DNA of 64,000 nucleotides from Papio anubis (GCF_008728515.1 NC_044980.1:59207590-59271589); one strand, 5' to 3'. Shown: positions 24,670 to 37,609, counted from the stretch's first letter. Made by a program: numbers and translations. The notes: generated by a model from the letters alone, not told the origin.

Positions 24670-25132
24670 TTGTATGTCTTAGCCCATTTTGTGTTGCTAT
24701 AAAAGAGTGCCTGATATTGAATAGTTTATAAAGAAAAAAAGTTTCTTTAGCTCATTTTTCTGCAGTCTTTGAAGTTGAAGTGCATGGCCCTGGCTTCTGG
24801 CAAGGGGTTTTTTGCTACATTGCACATGGCAGAGAAGGTAAAAATGGAAGTGAACATATTAAAAGCAGGGGAAACCTGAGGAACATCCTGGCTTTGTAAC
24901 AACCCACTCTTGTAGGAACTAGCTCATTCTCAAGATAACTGATCCAGTCGCCAGAGAGTTAGAACTCACTCACTACTGCTAGAACAATACCAAGCCATTC
25001 ATGAGGGATCTACCCTCATAGCCCAGACACTTCCCACTGGGTCTCATCTCCCAGTATCACCACACTAGAGATCAAATTTTAACATGAGCTTTGGTGGGGA
25101 CAAACAAACCATATCTAAACCATAGCATTGTA
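24670..25132 (-). mobile_element. Solo ERVL-MaLR LTR (MST/MLT1-type), antisense, 5-bp TSD
   Basis: The body 24675-25127 begins TGTCTTAGCCCATTTTGTG and ends AACCATAGCA, so TG...CA ends are kept. TTGTA is repeated at 24670-24674 and 25128-25132. Internal ACCAAGCCATTCATGAGGGA is typical of this LTR class. Confidence 0.9.
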
Positions 25133-25532
25133 TAACACTAAAATACATTTTAACATTTTAATGAATTCATTATAATCAATTGTCTTTTAGCCTTGTAATG
25201 AAGAATTATATATCAATCAATCATTCAATTCCTCATTTCTGATTTCTCAGTATATCCCTAGATTGATAGATTCAGATACTTCTCCTAGATGTCTAGTATT
25301 TTCCAATCTACTTATCTAGTAACTTTTCCATAATTTTTATTGCAGTTATAACTATGGAGTAATAAGAAAGATTCAATTTATGAAAAGAAGGAGTTATTAG
25401 CTCTTTTAACTGCACATCAAAAAAAATAAGTCATCATAAAGTCCTTTCCTTTTGAAATTTCTGTATTAATCAATCTTTATTTCTGTCTTATCTATTTATA
25501 TCTCTTTTTAGTCCTGGTCTAAAGCTTATTTT
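25133..25532. other. AT-rich stretch, no recognised feature
   Basis: Nothing assignable between the MaLR LTR and the next L1. Confidence 0.5.
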
Positions 25533-28500
25533 AGAGGGAGTCAAGATGGGCAACTAGACACAGCTAAGAGGAACATTTCCCAATAAGAGAGTGGGACATT
25601 AGGAAGACTGGCACATGCTGAGAAGACCTTCAGAGGAAAGGCATTGAGAGTGGATGGAGGGAGGACACAGATGCTAAACTGAAAGGGGAGGAATCTGGGA
25701 ACCCTGCATGGGGCTGCTGAGCACTAGGATCCATTCCTGGCCCCCATAAACTCCTGGGGAAGGGGTAAGTGGAACAGTTAAGGAGTGGCCCACTGTCGTT
25801 ATGGACCTCTGGAATCCTAGCTGCAGGAGAATCCACAACCCCCACTTGAGCTGGCAAGTAAAGCTGCTTAGAGTGGTGGCAGGGGCAGGACTTCAGCCTG
25901 TGTAGAGCCCAGAGGGTTTGGCATGGGAATGGCTGTAGTGGAACACAGCCAGGGATACCCTTTCCCCAAGGCTTGCCAAAATCTTGTAGGTGGCTTTAGC
26001 CTTTGAGTGACTGTCAGACCTGAACAGAGCAAGGAAGCCTTGCCTGTGAGACAGGGCCAGTCCGATCTGTGTGACCCCCTGTCTGCCAGCCTCTTCTAGG
26101 TCCCCAGCCTGGCTATACTCACCTTCAGTGCAGCCGCAGATGCCGAATCACAGTGCTTCCTGGAGGCCTGCCTCATAGCTCCTTTGTCAGGAAGCTCAAA
26201 CCTAACCATTAGAGAACTCCTGTAGACGGGCTTCTGCTGACAAGAACAGCCCACTCACAGCCTCGTCCCACTGCAGCCTCCCCTGCCATGTTCTGGCATA
26301 CCCTGCCCATGGACCCTGTATTAGTCTGTTCTCATGCTGCTAATAAAGACATACCCAAGACTGAGTAATTTATAAAGGAAAGGTTTGATTGACTCAGTTC
26401 CACATGGCTCCGGAGGTCTCACAATCATTGTGGAAGGCAAAGGAGGAGCAAAGTCACTTCTTACATGGGGACAGGCAAGAGAGCTTGTGCATTTATAAAA
26501 CCATCAGATTTCATGAGACTTATTCACTATCATGAGAACAGTATGTGGGAAACTGCCCCATGATTCAATTATCTCCACCTGGACCTGCCCCTGACACATG
26601 GGGATTATTACAATTCAAGATCAGATTTGGGTAGGGATACAGCCAAACCATATCATTACCACTTTACCAGCATGTGCACAGGAGTACCTCGCCTCTCCTC
26701 TCCCAACAGCAAACGTGTGCACACATACCCCACCACCCTACTGCCATTGGAGTAAGCACACCCCATCACCCTGACCATCCCTGCCAGTGCTCCACCCCCA
26801 CTGAGGCATGGGCAGCCCTTCATGCCGCTGCCACTGCTGTTGGCTTTAGTGCAAGCACAGACACTTGAATCCTGCCCTCGCTGGTATCACAACACTGCCA
26901 CAGGCACATACATGCACATAGACACCACTGCCTTGCTTCTGCTGGCCCCTGACACCAGCTGATGTGTGTGCACCCCACTGCATGGCTGCAGCTTCTGGTA
27001 TTCACGAGCGAGCATGGATTTTGCTGCCACTGCCCCTACAAAGTGCTTTAGCTGGCATCTCCCATCAGAATGTTGTGGTCAGTGGAAGAGAACACCTCAA
27101 TCCTGCCAGAAAAACAGGTCTCTAACTTTGAGAGGCCAGAGGTCAAAGCTGGGGGCCTGGTACCAGCCCCCCAGAGTTAGAGAATGCAGCCCAGGAATGC
27201 TGAGCTGAGCTTTGGCCCCCTGAAATCTTCCAGGATCAAAGTCAGTTGACTGAACCCACCTTATACCACAGTCAAACCCCTAAGGACATTAAAGAAGATT
27301 AAAAACAAAAAACACCCATCCAGAAGACAAGAACTTCAAAGATTAAAGTGACATCAGCCCAGATGGATGAGAAAGAACCAGTGCAAGAACTGTGGCAACT
27401 CAAAAAGCCAGACTGTGTTCTTACCTCCAAACAACTACAACAATGATTTGTAAGCAGGCTAAAATGGCTGAAATGACAGACACAGAATTCAGAATACGAA
27501 TAGGAACAAAGATCATCAAGATTCAGGAAAAAGTGGAAACCCAATCCAAGGAATCTAGGGAATAAAATCAAATAATACAGGAGCAGAAAGATGAAACAGC
27601 CATTTTAAAAAAGAACCAAACTGATCTGATAGAGCCGAAAAACACTACAAGAATTTCATGGTACAGTCACAAGTGTTAACAGCAGAAATGACCACGCTGA
27701 TGAAAGCATCTGAGAGCTTGAAGAGCAGTCTTCCACATTCACTTAATCCAACAAAATTCTTTCAAAAAAGAATAACAAAACCTCCAAGAAATATGGGATT
27801 ATGTAAAAAGATCAAATCTACAACTCACTGGGGTCCTTGAAAGAGAGGGAGAGAAAGCAAGCAACTTGGAAAACGTGTTTAGGGATATCAGCCACAAAAA
27901 TTTCCACAACCTTGCTAGAAAGACCAACATTCAAATTCAGGAAATGCAAAGAATCCCTTCAAGACACCATACAAGATGACCATCCCCAAGACACATAGTC
28001 ATCATATTCTTCAAGGTCAACATGAAATAAAAAAAAAGTAAAGGCAACTAGAGAGAAGAGGCAGGTCACCTACAAAGGGCACTCCATCAGGCTAACAGCA
28101 GACCTTTCAGCATAAACCCTACAAGCCAGAAGAGATTGGGGGTCAGTATTCAACATTCTTAAAGAAAAGAAACTCCAAGAATTTCATATCCAGCCAAACT
28201 AAGTTTCGTAAGTGAAGGGGAGATAAAATCCTTTACAGACAAGAAATTGGTAAGGGAATTTATTACTACAGACCTGCCTTACAGGAGATCCTCAAGAGAG
28301 TGCTAAATATGTAAACAAAAGACCTTTACCAGTCACCACAAAAATACACTTAAGTACATGACTATTGACACTGTAATGTACCTAGACAACCAAGTCTGCA
28401 GAATAACCACTAACAACATAATGACAGGACCAAATTTGCACATATCAATATTAACCTTAGACAACCTACAGAATGGGAGAAAATATTTGCAAACCATGCA

Positions 28501-29425
28501 TCTGACAAAGGTCGAACATCCAGAACCTATAAGGAGCTTAAAAAGCAAAAAAACGAACAATGCTATTAAAAAGTGGGCAAAGGACATGGACACTTTTCAA
28601 AAAAAGGCATGCATGCAGCCAAAAAGCTATGAAAAAACGTTCAATATCATTAATCACTAGGAAAATGCAAATCAAAACCACAAGATACCATCTCTCATCA
28701 GTCAGAATGGCTATTAATAAAAAGGCAAAAAAATGGATGCAGGCAAAGTTGTGGAGAAAAGGGAATGCTTATATGCTGTTGGTGGGAATGTCAATTAGTT
28801 CAGCAGTGGACTATGGAAAGCAGTTTGGTGATTTCTCAGAGAACTTAAAACAGAACCAGCATTCAACCCAGCAATCCTATTATTAGGTATATACCCTAAG
28901 GAGTACAAATTGTTCTGCCATAAAGACACAAGCACACATATGTTCACTGTAGCACTCTTCACATGTAGCAAAGATATGGAATCAACCTAAATTCCCATCA
29001 ATGGTAGACTGAATAAAGAAAATGTGGTACATATACACCGTAGAATACTCTGCAGCCATAAAAAGGAACAAGATCATGTCCTTTGCAGCAACATGGATGA
29101 GGCTGGGGGCCATTATCCTAAGCGAACTAATGCAGGAACAGAAAACCAAATACTGCATGTTCTCACTTAGAAATGGGAGCTTAACATTGAGTATACATGG
29201 ACACAAAGAAAGAAACAAAAGACACTTGGCTCTACTTTGGAGGGTAGAGGTGGGGAGGAGGGTGATCAAAAAACTACCTACTGGGTTACCTACTATGCTT
29301 ATTAGCTGGGTAATGAAATAATCTGTACACCACACCCCCGTGACATGCAATTTACCTATATAACATGTGTACACGTGCACCCCTGAAACTAAAATAAAAG
29401 CTAAAAAAGAAGAAATACAGACGTG
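25533..29425 (+). mobile_element. L1 (L1PB/L1MA-like), sense, 5' UTR to poly-A, most of ORF2 deleted
   Basis: It starts AGAGGGAGTCAAGATGGGC. The GC-richer 5' UTR runs to about 27300 and is interrupted by a THE1-type LTR. A broken ORF1 (about 27330-28300) follows. A few codons of the ORF2 start (near 28435-28460) then join directly to ORF2 C-terminal sequence (NGRKYLQTMHLTKVEHPEPI frame and the later MWYIYTVEYSAAIKRNKIMS frame at 29022). The 3' UTR ends AAATAAAAGCTAAAAAAG at about 29420. About 3 kb of ORF2 is missing and the frames are broken, so it is inactive. Confidence 0.88.
26317..26655 (-). mobile_element. THE1/MSTA-type LTR (antisense) inside the L1 5' UTR
   Basis: It begins TGTATTAGTCTGTTCTCATG and ends AACCATATCA, 339 bp, the size of a THE1 LTR. 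Flanking bases (GACCC / TTACC) do not give a clean TSD. Confidence 0.88.
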
Positions 29426-29547
29426 AATATGAAACATTTAAATTATACATTCTCTGAGGTCACATCCTATGTCTCTCATGTAATCCTACCACAAGTCTAA
29501 GCACACAGTAAAGGCATATTTTTTATTTATATATTTTTATTTATTTA

Positions 29548-29833
29548 TTTTTCGAGACAGAGTCTCACTCTGTTGCCCAGGTTGGAGTGCAGTGGTGCAA
29601 TCTTGGCTCACTGCAACCTCCATCTCCCGGGTTCCAGCAATTCTCCTGCCTCAGCCTCCCAAGTAGCTGGGACTACAGGCACTGGCCACCACGCAGGCTA
29701 ATTTTTTGTATTTTTAGTAGAAACAGGGTTTCACTGTGTTAGCCAGGATGGTCTCTATCTCCTGACCTCATGATCTGCCTGCCTTGGCCTCCCAAAGTGC
29801 TGGAATTACAGGTGTGAGCCACTGCACCCAGTC
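29548..29833 (-). mobile_element. Alu with AluY/Sc-like features, antisense
   Basis: The reverse Alu runs from CGAGACAGAGTCTCACTC to ACTGCACCCAGTC. The segment GTTAGCCAGGATGGTCTC carries the variant typical of AluY and AluSc. Confidence 0.92.
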
Positions 29834-29844
29834 ACAACTTTTTA

Positions 29845-30150
29845 AATGAGCAAAAACTTAATAAAAACCAACATTGAGTAATATTATATGATTCCACTTA
29901 TATGAAGTACCTATAGGGGGCAAATTCATAATAACACAAAGTTACCAGGGCTAGGGGAGAGGAGAACAAGGAGTTATCCTATGGGTACAAAGTTTCTACT
30001 TGGAATGATAGAAAATGTTCTGGAAATGGTTAGTGGTGATGGGTGCACAACATTGTGAATGTACTTAACACCTCTGAATTGTACCTCTAACAATGGCTAA
30101 GATGGTAAATGTTGTTATGTATATTTTACTACAATAAAAATTTAAATAAA
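29845..30150 (+). mobile_element. L1M 3' end (sense)
   Basis: ATGATTCCACTTATATGAAGT, ACCAGGGCTAGGGGAGAG and TGTGAATGTACTTAACACC, then ACTACAATAAAAATTTAAA, follow the old L1 3' UTR and tail. Confidence 0.75.
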
Positions 30151-31129
30151 AATGACAAATACTGAACTCTAGTTAATAATATGCATTCTGAAATATTTGA
30201 GGGGCTATGTACTGATATACATATGCAATTTAAAGTGTATATAAAACAACTCAAGATGGATTGATGGATGGATAGATGGATAGGTATGTGATAAATGAAT
30301 TAAAGTATTAATGATAGAATCTGTACAAGTGCTTATGATAAAATTGTTTTAACTTTTTGTATACCCAAAACTTTTTCTTATAACATATCAGAAAGAAACT
30401 AAAATCATATTAGCCAACTTTAACTGAGAAATATTTTTAAAAGAATGAGTGGGAAGATAACTATATATCTAGTTGAAAAGATTGTATATTGCCAGGATTT
30501 TAATTAGTCCCATATTAATTCATACATTTTACACGGTTTGGAATTTTGATTTTAAAAGTGATTCTGAATTTCATTCGAGAAATCAAGCATTGCCTCCATC
30601 ACAACAGAAGTATGCCATTATAATGTATTTGACATATATAGTACTATATTTAAAACATTATGGCATTATGTAGCAATTAAAATATAATGGAATAGAAGAC
30701 ATAATCTTAATTTACATGCTAGAATACCTATGAGCTTAATAGAAGATAAAAGAAATGCTAATTCTTTGGGAAAGGATGGCTTTTTAAATGAATGTTAGAA
30801 TAAAATCAAATAAGAACTTTACCTCACATCATCTCCCAAATTAAATTATAAAAGGGTTAAAGAGTTTATTTTTCGAAATAGAGGCAGTTACTGCTTTAGG
30901 CAGTTATGATATACACAGATTTTACTTAACACAGCATTGTGAAAAGTTAAGAATGCCAGTATGAAAAACTAGAATAATGTATAATAAATAGTTAATTTAT
31001 TTTCAGATGATGAAAACCATTCTACTAAGAGCAATCAAAGAAATCTAAAGGATGCGAATAGTATATTTGGCCACTGGAAAAAAAGCGAATTTCTATGTCT
31101 TCAAAAATGTTATAAACAACAGAAAAGAA
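30151..31129. other. AT-rich stretch with a short (GATG)n run
   Basis: An imperfect GATGGATG/GATAGATG run lies at about 30254-30285. Nothing else is recognised. Confidence 0.5.
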
Positions 31130-31320
31130 AAATGTCAAAATTGGAAAAATACTTACAATATATCTGGCAGAAGAGTTACTATCCTTAATAGAGGCAGAGA
31201 TCTGTCAAATCAGAAAACCAAAGCAAAAGGCCGTAAGACTTACACATATAAGTTGTCAAAGCATCAAAAGACAATAAACTCATAAAAATCTCTCTCTCAT
31301 TACTATGGAAAACTTTACAC
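31130..31320 (+). mobile_element. Ancient L1 ORF2 fragment (sense), probable
   Basis: TGGAAAAATACTTACAATAT followed by TTACTATCCTTAATAGAGG resembles the ORF2 region just before the 3' end. It is short and diverged. Confidence 0.45.
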
Positions 31321-31334
31321 TAAAAATGAGATGC

Positions 31335-31628
31335 GGCTGGGGGGGGTGGCTTACATCTATAATTCCAGCACTTCAAGAGACCAAGGTGGGCAGATCACTT
31401 GAGCCCAGGAGTTTGAGACCAGCCTGGGCAACGTGGCGAAACCACATCACTACAAAAAATACAAAAACAGCAGGGCGTGGTGGCCTGCACCTGTGGTCCC
31501 AGCTACTCAGAAGCCTGAGGTGGGAGGGTCACTTGAACATGGGAGATCAAGGCTGCGTTGAGCCATGATGGTGCCATTGTACTCCGACCTGGGCGATGGA
31601 ATGAGATCCCATCTCAAAATAAAAAAAC
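31335..31628 (+). mobile_element. Alu (AluJ-like), sense
   Basis: CACTTGAGCCCAGGAGTTTG and CAGCCTGGGCAACGTGGC give the older AluJ pattern. It ends in AAAATAAAAAAAC. Confidence 0.92.
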
Positions 31629-32149
31629 TTATTTTTTTATACTTTTTTTGTTTATATTCACACAGATTTTTAAAAACACCTTTTCTGAGATAGTTTTGTT
31701 AAATATGTTTCTCTTGTTTTGCCATTAAGGGTGATGCTGTGGTGAGCATCCTCATACATCTTGCATATCCTCTGATTATTTTCTCAGGATAATTATTCAC
31801 ATTGACGGTATTTTCTTCTATTGATGATGTTTTATTCCTTACATTGGTGGGTAAACGTGTAACAGTTTGCTACATAAATATCTTTTAAGATGTCAAAATC
31901 ATATTGAATACATTAAAAGGTTTCTGAATGCAAGAAAAAAACAGAGAAAATGCATGAAAAATATACATAGTGACTATCAACTGCATGATATGATTATAGA
32001 TGATGTCTCTTTTCTTCCTTATAGTTTTTCTTAATTTTCTAAGAGTTGAAGAATCATTTACAAAACAAGAGACACTAGGTTTACAGATTTGACCTGGATT
32101 TTATGTCAGCACCTGCTATAGTGTCTGGCATATATTTGATACTCATACA
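31629..32149. other. Mostly unassigned; possible L1M trace
   Basis: A short segment near 31735-31800 (GTGGTGAGCATCCTCATAC) resembles antisense old L1. The rest is unrecognised. Confidence 0.35.
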
Positions 32150-32645
32150 CTTATTAAAACAACTTCATTGAGATGTAATTTACACATCATACAATTCACA
32201 CATTTAAAATGTACAATTCCGTGGTTTTTAGTATATTCACAGATATACTATATTCACAGTTGATTTTAGAACATATTCTTCACCTCATAAGGAAACCCTG
32301 TCCCCTTTGGCTATCACTCCCCTATCTCCCCATCTTCCCCAGCCCTAAGTAAACACTAATCTACTTTCTGTCTCTACAGATTTGCCTATTCTGGTCATTA
32401 CATTTAAATAGAATTATATAATATGTGACATTTTGTGGCTGGCTTCTTTCACTTACCTTAATGTTTTCAACATTCATCCATGTTGTAGCATATATCAATA
32501 TTTCATTCTTTTTTGTGGCTGAATTTTATTCCATTGTATGAATATACCACATATTATCTATTTATCATCAGACGATTTATGTTTGGGTCTTTTTTAGCTT
32601 TTGTATACTATGAACAATTCTGCATAAACATTTGTGTAAAAGTAA
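32150..32645 (-). mobile_element. L1M 3' end (antisense)
   Basis: GAGATGTAATTTACACATCA, CTTTCTGTCTCTACAGATTTG, TTCATCCATGTTGTAGCATA and ATTTTATTCCATTGTATGAA are in the right antisense order. Confidence 0.88.
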
Positions 32646-34289
32646 AAATAAAAATATATAAAAATAAAAGCTTATTTTAAATCATTTCTTTCACTGATGT
32701 TGTCATAAAAGGAATTATATCTGTCATTTAAACCACGAAGTTAACACAGATTATTAGCCTGGTTGTTTAACTTCAGAAGTAGTAGTTGGAGCCCCAATGT
32801 ATTAGTTAGATATAATATTATGATACAATAAAGTTATTTATTTCAATCAGGTTATTATTAGAGACCATATTTTAGAGATTAGTTTCAGTTATTCTGAAAA
32901 AACAAAAATGATTGTGTACATCTTTCAAGAAGGGTGAAGGAATTAAATTACTTTTGCCTGGAAGGAAAAAACCTGAAAGGTGACCTGGATATGAATCTGT
33001 CAGGATACAAGAGTTAACATAAAGAGGATAGTGGCCTCATTTTACCTATAGTCACATAACAAATCAGTAGAAGTTTTGGTGGACTCTGCATTGGCAGTTT
33101 TGAAAGAGCCAGGGTACTGCAGCTGCATTTGCTGCCAAACTGGAATTCAGACACACTCTACTTCTGCCAGACTACCAGAACAGAGACATCAGATAAGTCC
33201 TTCCAACTTCCACAGAAATGGAGATAGGACAGAATGAGCCAAAGAGAAGGGACTGGTATCCATCCTAATCTGATGCGAAAACTTCCATTTCTCAGCCCAT
33301 TAGAAGAGCCCTCTTATCCCCCAATTCCCTTTGGGAGGAGAAACCCTAGATTCCCCACACCTTGGCATTATTCTCTCTCCAACCTAGTTCTCTCCCCGTT
33401 TCTATCGGGATAAAAGACTTACCTACACCATCGTTTTGAAAACCTAATTTTTATTTTTAGTCATCTGTCTTACTTTAAGCTTGGCAACACATGTGCTATT
33501 TATTTCCCATATTCACTAAGAAAGCAGAATGAAATTGCTCCAGGGAGAAATTTGAAATATATATAAATAAGAATGTCCTGACTTGTTGGATGTTAGAACA
33601 GGTTATTGAGATGAATTGTAGAATGTTCTTTCAGAACCAACCTCAGAAAAAACGCAAACTCCCTATCAGAAGGCTTTGAATTTCCATCACCCTCTGATGC
33701 ATCAGAATTTCAAAAATTAGATAGAAAACTCAAGGAGTTCTAATGCCTCAATCCCCAATGCCAACTGATGGTGTTATTTGTAGCCCTTTGTTTGTTCAAT
33801 TGATTATTTTATTAACATATCCTAAGGATGTAGACACTTTAGACCTAGATTTTATTATCAGTATTAAACTGAGACCAACAGCACTGAATTCCTGTTAGGG
33901 TCTTCTGGGAAAACTGTCCACAACTCCTCATTTAGAAAAAAAAATCAGTAAACTTCCATTCGTTTGTACATTGGACCAGTTCTTTCTTCTCTCAGCTGAC
34001 ATTGTTTTTCTATGATTATGCCTTATTAAAGCAATGTCTATCTTTGCTTATCTACTGGTCCCTTCCTTCTTTTTTAAACATGTCCTTTTGCACACACCAA
34101 TCAGAACCTGCCATTCTGTGGATATCACTCTGTCTCCTTGCCCTTGTACTTGTGATCTCCGCCTGCTTCTTCCACTTTGCATCCTCATTGCTCACTTCTA
34201 ATTTGGGTTTAGCTTCTTTTATTATTATAAATACACAACTTTCCACAATGACCTCTTCTTGGCAAAAGATATTTTTCTAAATCTTCTTC
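32646..34289. other. No recognised gene or repeat
   Basis: 1.6 kb without a feature I can name. Short open frames near 34000-34280 have no supporting features. Confidence 0.5.
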
Positions 34290-34760
34290 TCCTTGATAGC
34301 TCTGGGGCAAATACAGCTCACTCCTTGAAAGTGACTCTGCCCTTTGCTTCTGGGTCACTGTATTCAGTGGATTCTTCCTGTCTTTCTCAGGCAGTCCCCT
34401 CTCCGTCTCCACTGACTCATTATGACATTCCACCTCTCATCTGTTGAAACGCCTCAGGAATTAATCCTCACCCTCTGCCTTTTCTCCTCTCTGTACTACT
34501 CCTTCCTGGAAACACATTTATGCTCAAGACGTCATGGAACACTTTTTGTTTCTGACTTCACAATTTACATCTCCAGACCCAACCTGTCAGTTAGTCTAAT
34601 ATTTTCAGTTGTCCAATTCTGTCAGGGAAAGATCCATTTTTATAATTTCTCAGATTAGGAAATTCAAATTCATCTTTTACTCTTTTATCTCATCCCTATT
34701 CTGTCTATATTTCCTAATTGGTGCAATTTATAAACCTACTCTTTCAGAGGTGGACGGCAT
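34290..34760 (+). mobile_element. L2 (sense), 5' part, probable
   Basis: CTCACCCTCTGCCTTTTCTC, ACACATTTATGCTCAAGACG and CACAATTTACATCTCCAGAC follow the L2 order in its upstream half. Confidence 0.6.
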
Positions 34761-34984
34761 CCACTCAAGGCTACTGATGTGAGTAGGAGTTTGAGAGTCA
34801 TAGTAGGTGGGAGGGTAGCATATGAGTGTGGGGAGTAGGGTGAGGGGGATGAATGGAAGCGTTACCAAGTGTGATCCCATAGAGAGTCTCTGCTAAATCA
34901 AAATCAGTGAAAGCCTGTGAACAGGAACTAGAAGGCTGAGAGATAAGAACATAGCATTGAAATAAAAAAAAATCAAGTTGGAAC

Positions 34985-35945
34985 AAATTCAAAAGCTTAA
35001 TGATGTTAAACTGGTCTTTCAACTGACCAGTATGTGGGGAAACAGGTACTTTTGTAAATAGTCAGCATTAATGTAATTTGATACAACCATATTGGAAAGA
35101 AATTTCAGAATATCTCTTAAAAATGTAAATGCACATACTCTATGACCCAGCAATTTCACTTCTTTATATATACCTATGAAATATTGTATATACTCTCACA
35201 TGAAGAAAAGATAATGCTTAAGTATTTCATTGCAGTCTTAATAATATTAAAACATTGGAAATCTAAATTTCCCAACTGGGGAATGGTTTAGTAAGCTATG
35301 ATACATCTATTATTCTAGAATATTATGCCGAAGTACAAGATTGAGGCAGATATCTATTAATATAGAAGCCTCTCCAAAGACTTAGTGTTAAGTAGAAAGA
35401 AACAATGTCCAGTGGCTGTGTGTCCGGCTCACACCTGTAATCCAGCACTTTGGGAGACTGAGGCAGGCAGATCGCTTGAGCTCAGGAGTTCGAGACCAGC
35501 TTGGGCAACATGGTGAAACCCCATCTCTACTAAAAATACAAAAAATTAGGTGGCAAGTACCATGGTTCCAGCTACTCAAAAGGCTGAGGTGGGAGAATCG
35601 CTTGAGGAGATGAAGGTTGTGGTGAGCCATGATCATGCCACTGCATTCCAGCCTGGGTGACAGAGTGAGACTCTGTCTCAAAGGAAAAAAAAAAAAGCAT
35701 ATTGTAATATTGTAGAATGACATACAATGTACAATCTCTATAAAAAACATACACATAAATAAACAATACCAAAACACTACATGTTTTTTCAGGAAGATAC
35801 AAGTATACAATTATGTAACAGAAAATCTACACATAAAACCTTCCAGAAAGATTATTTTGGGGGAGACAGGAGAGTACTGAGGCTGGAATTGTGCTCAAAA
35901 AGGACTTTATCTTTATCTGCAATTCAGTTGTTTTAAAATAAGGAA
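34985..35945 (+). mobile_element. Old L1M 3' end (sense), split by an Alu
   Basis: The left part 34985-35404 has ACTCTATGACCCAGCAATTTC and AACTGGGGAATGGTTTAGTA. The right part 35698-35945 continues the 3' end. The Alu between them separates one element. Confidence 0.75.
35405..35697 (+). mobile_element. Alu (old S/J-like), sense, inserted in an L1M
   Basis: TCACACCTGTAATCCAGCAC through AGCCTGGGTGACAGAGTGAG, with an A-rich tail. The left end is decayed. Confidence 0.92.
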
Positions 35946-36589
35946 AATATATATATGCATTAATTGTGTGGTTATTAGAGAGAGAGAGGGAGAGAAAAAA
36001 AATCACAAAGAGGACTCAGATAATGAAGCAAAGGTAGAAAATGGAAGGCCAGAAATGAGCCAGGGCACAGATGGGTCAAAGTTAAGGAACTGGTTCTGCA
36101 GACACATCCTGTCCACTGCAGTGTTCCTTCAACGTGTGTTTCAGCATATTTGGCAGGCCCAGAAGTGTCCTTAAAAGAACCAAGTTTTATTGGAAAAGTA
36201 ACCACTGCAGACAGAGTTGGTGAGGCCAGCAGAAGCAAACAGGATAAGCAAAGCAGGGGCTGACTAGTGCCTGGATAAAGTGTAGTACAGGTTAGATTTA
36301 GGCCAGAGCTGTGGTGGGCTAGAAAGAGGTCTAGTCAAACGGGTAAGAGGTCTCAGTAGAATTCATAGACAAAGTCGGCTGGAGGGCTTGGCTAACGGGT
36401 ATATGTCCTGGGTACATATCAGGTAGGAAGGACTCTATAGAGTAAGGGCTAAATGCAAATTTCAGGGACAAGTGTCAATGAGTCTTGTTATTTCCATGGG
36501 AAATTAAAATACTTGTTGCCTTTTACCTTAGATAGTTCAGATTTTTTTTTTTCTAGTCAGTCCTGTGTTGAGGTAATGCTCTGACCCTA
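35946..36589. other. No recognised feature; short purine run
   Basis: An AGAGAGAGAGGGAGAG purine run lies at about 35975-36000. The rest is unassigned. Confidence 0.45.
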
Positions 36590-37595
36590 AAACCCTCTGA
36601 AATTTCTCCCTGGTTCTGAATCTCCTCCCAGCAGTCACATTCCTCTTCCACTTGGATTATTATAATAGCTCAGTAGATCATTCACTGTCTCTTCATTCCA
36701 ATGAATTCTATGTATCACTGCCAAATCAGTTTTCTTAAAACATCAACATGACTCATTAGTTCACTTAAGAAATGGCAGTGGTCCTCTTTTGCCAATGGTC
36801 TATCCCAAACCAGCATCAGAATCAAACTCCTCTGTTTTACTCTAAAGGCTCTAAGTAATGTTAACCATGCCATTCTTAGTTACCATTAACTTCCACCCTA
36901 CCCATAACTTGCATCAACATTTTCTCAAAACACTGAAGTTCAGCCTCCAGGTTCACTTCTGCAAAGCTGTAGGAAGTCAATAGTAGACATGAGATAAGCC
37001 CCTTGGGTGTATGTATTCCCAATGAAGCCACAAATCATGGATATTATTGTCATCCAAAGAAAACTGTTAGGTTTTCTCTGCGGCTAATGTACTGTCCTTC
37101 TGCCTTTCCTAAACCAAAACCAGATCATTTGTCCTGCTTTTGTGACCTCGCCCACAACACTTTCACAAAGGCCTCTCCTCTTTATCTTCAGTTGAGGTCC
37201 GACTCTTGATGTCCTCCATTCTTTACTCCCTTCCTCCTGCTCTTAGTCAACCATTGAAAAGCTGTCCCACACTCCTTCATCTATCCCAATCCTGCACACA
37301 TATACATTAATACCTATTTCAGGTTCCATCTCTATCATGTAGCCTTTTCTAGTAACCTCAGCATACAGAGATTGATCCCATCTCTAAATTCCTGCAGTAT
37401 TTATATGTAGCAGAAAGTAACACTATTACATATTTTAATGTTCTTAGTGGTTTCTTGTCTGTATATTTTATCTCCCAAGTGTAAGTGCCTTAAAAAGAAG
37501 AATTATATTTTTATTCTTATTATATCTTCTCTTGTCATTAATGTAGTATCTTGCTCATAGTAAACATTCAATAAGTATTAGATGGATTGATTTGA
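36590..37595 (+). mobile_element. L2 (sense), long and diverged
   Basis: TTGGATTATTATAATAGCTC, AAATCAGTTTTCTTAAAACA, AAATTTCTCCCTGGTTC-type blocks and the 3' terminus GTAAACATTCAATAAGTATT are in L2 order over 1 kb. Confidence 0.8.
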
Positions 37596-37609
37596 TGTAT
37601 CCTAAACTT

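Noticed and set aside
26312..26660. TSD for the THE1-type LTR
   Set aside because: The flanks GACCC and TTACC share only three positions, too weak to call.
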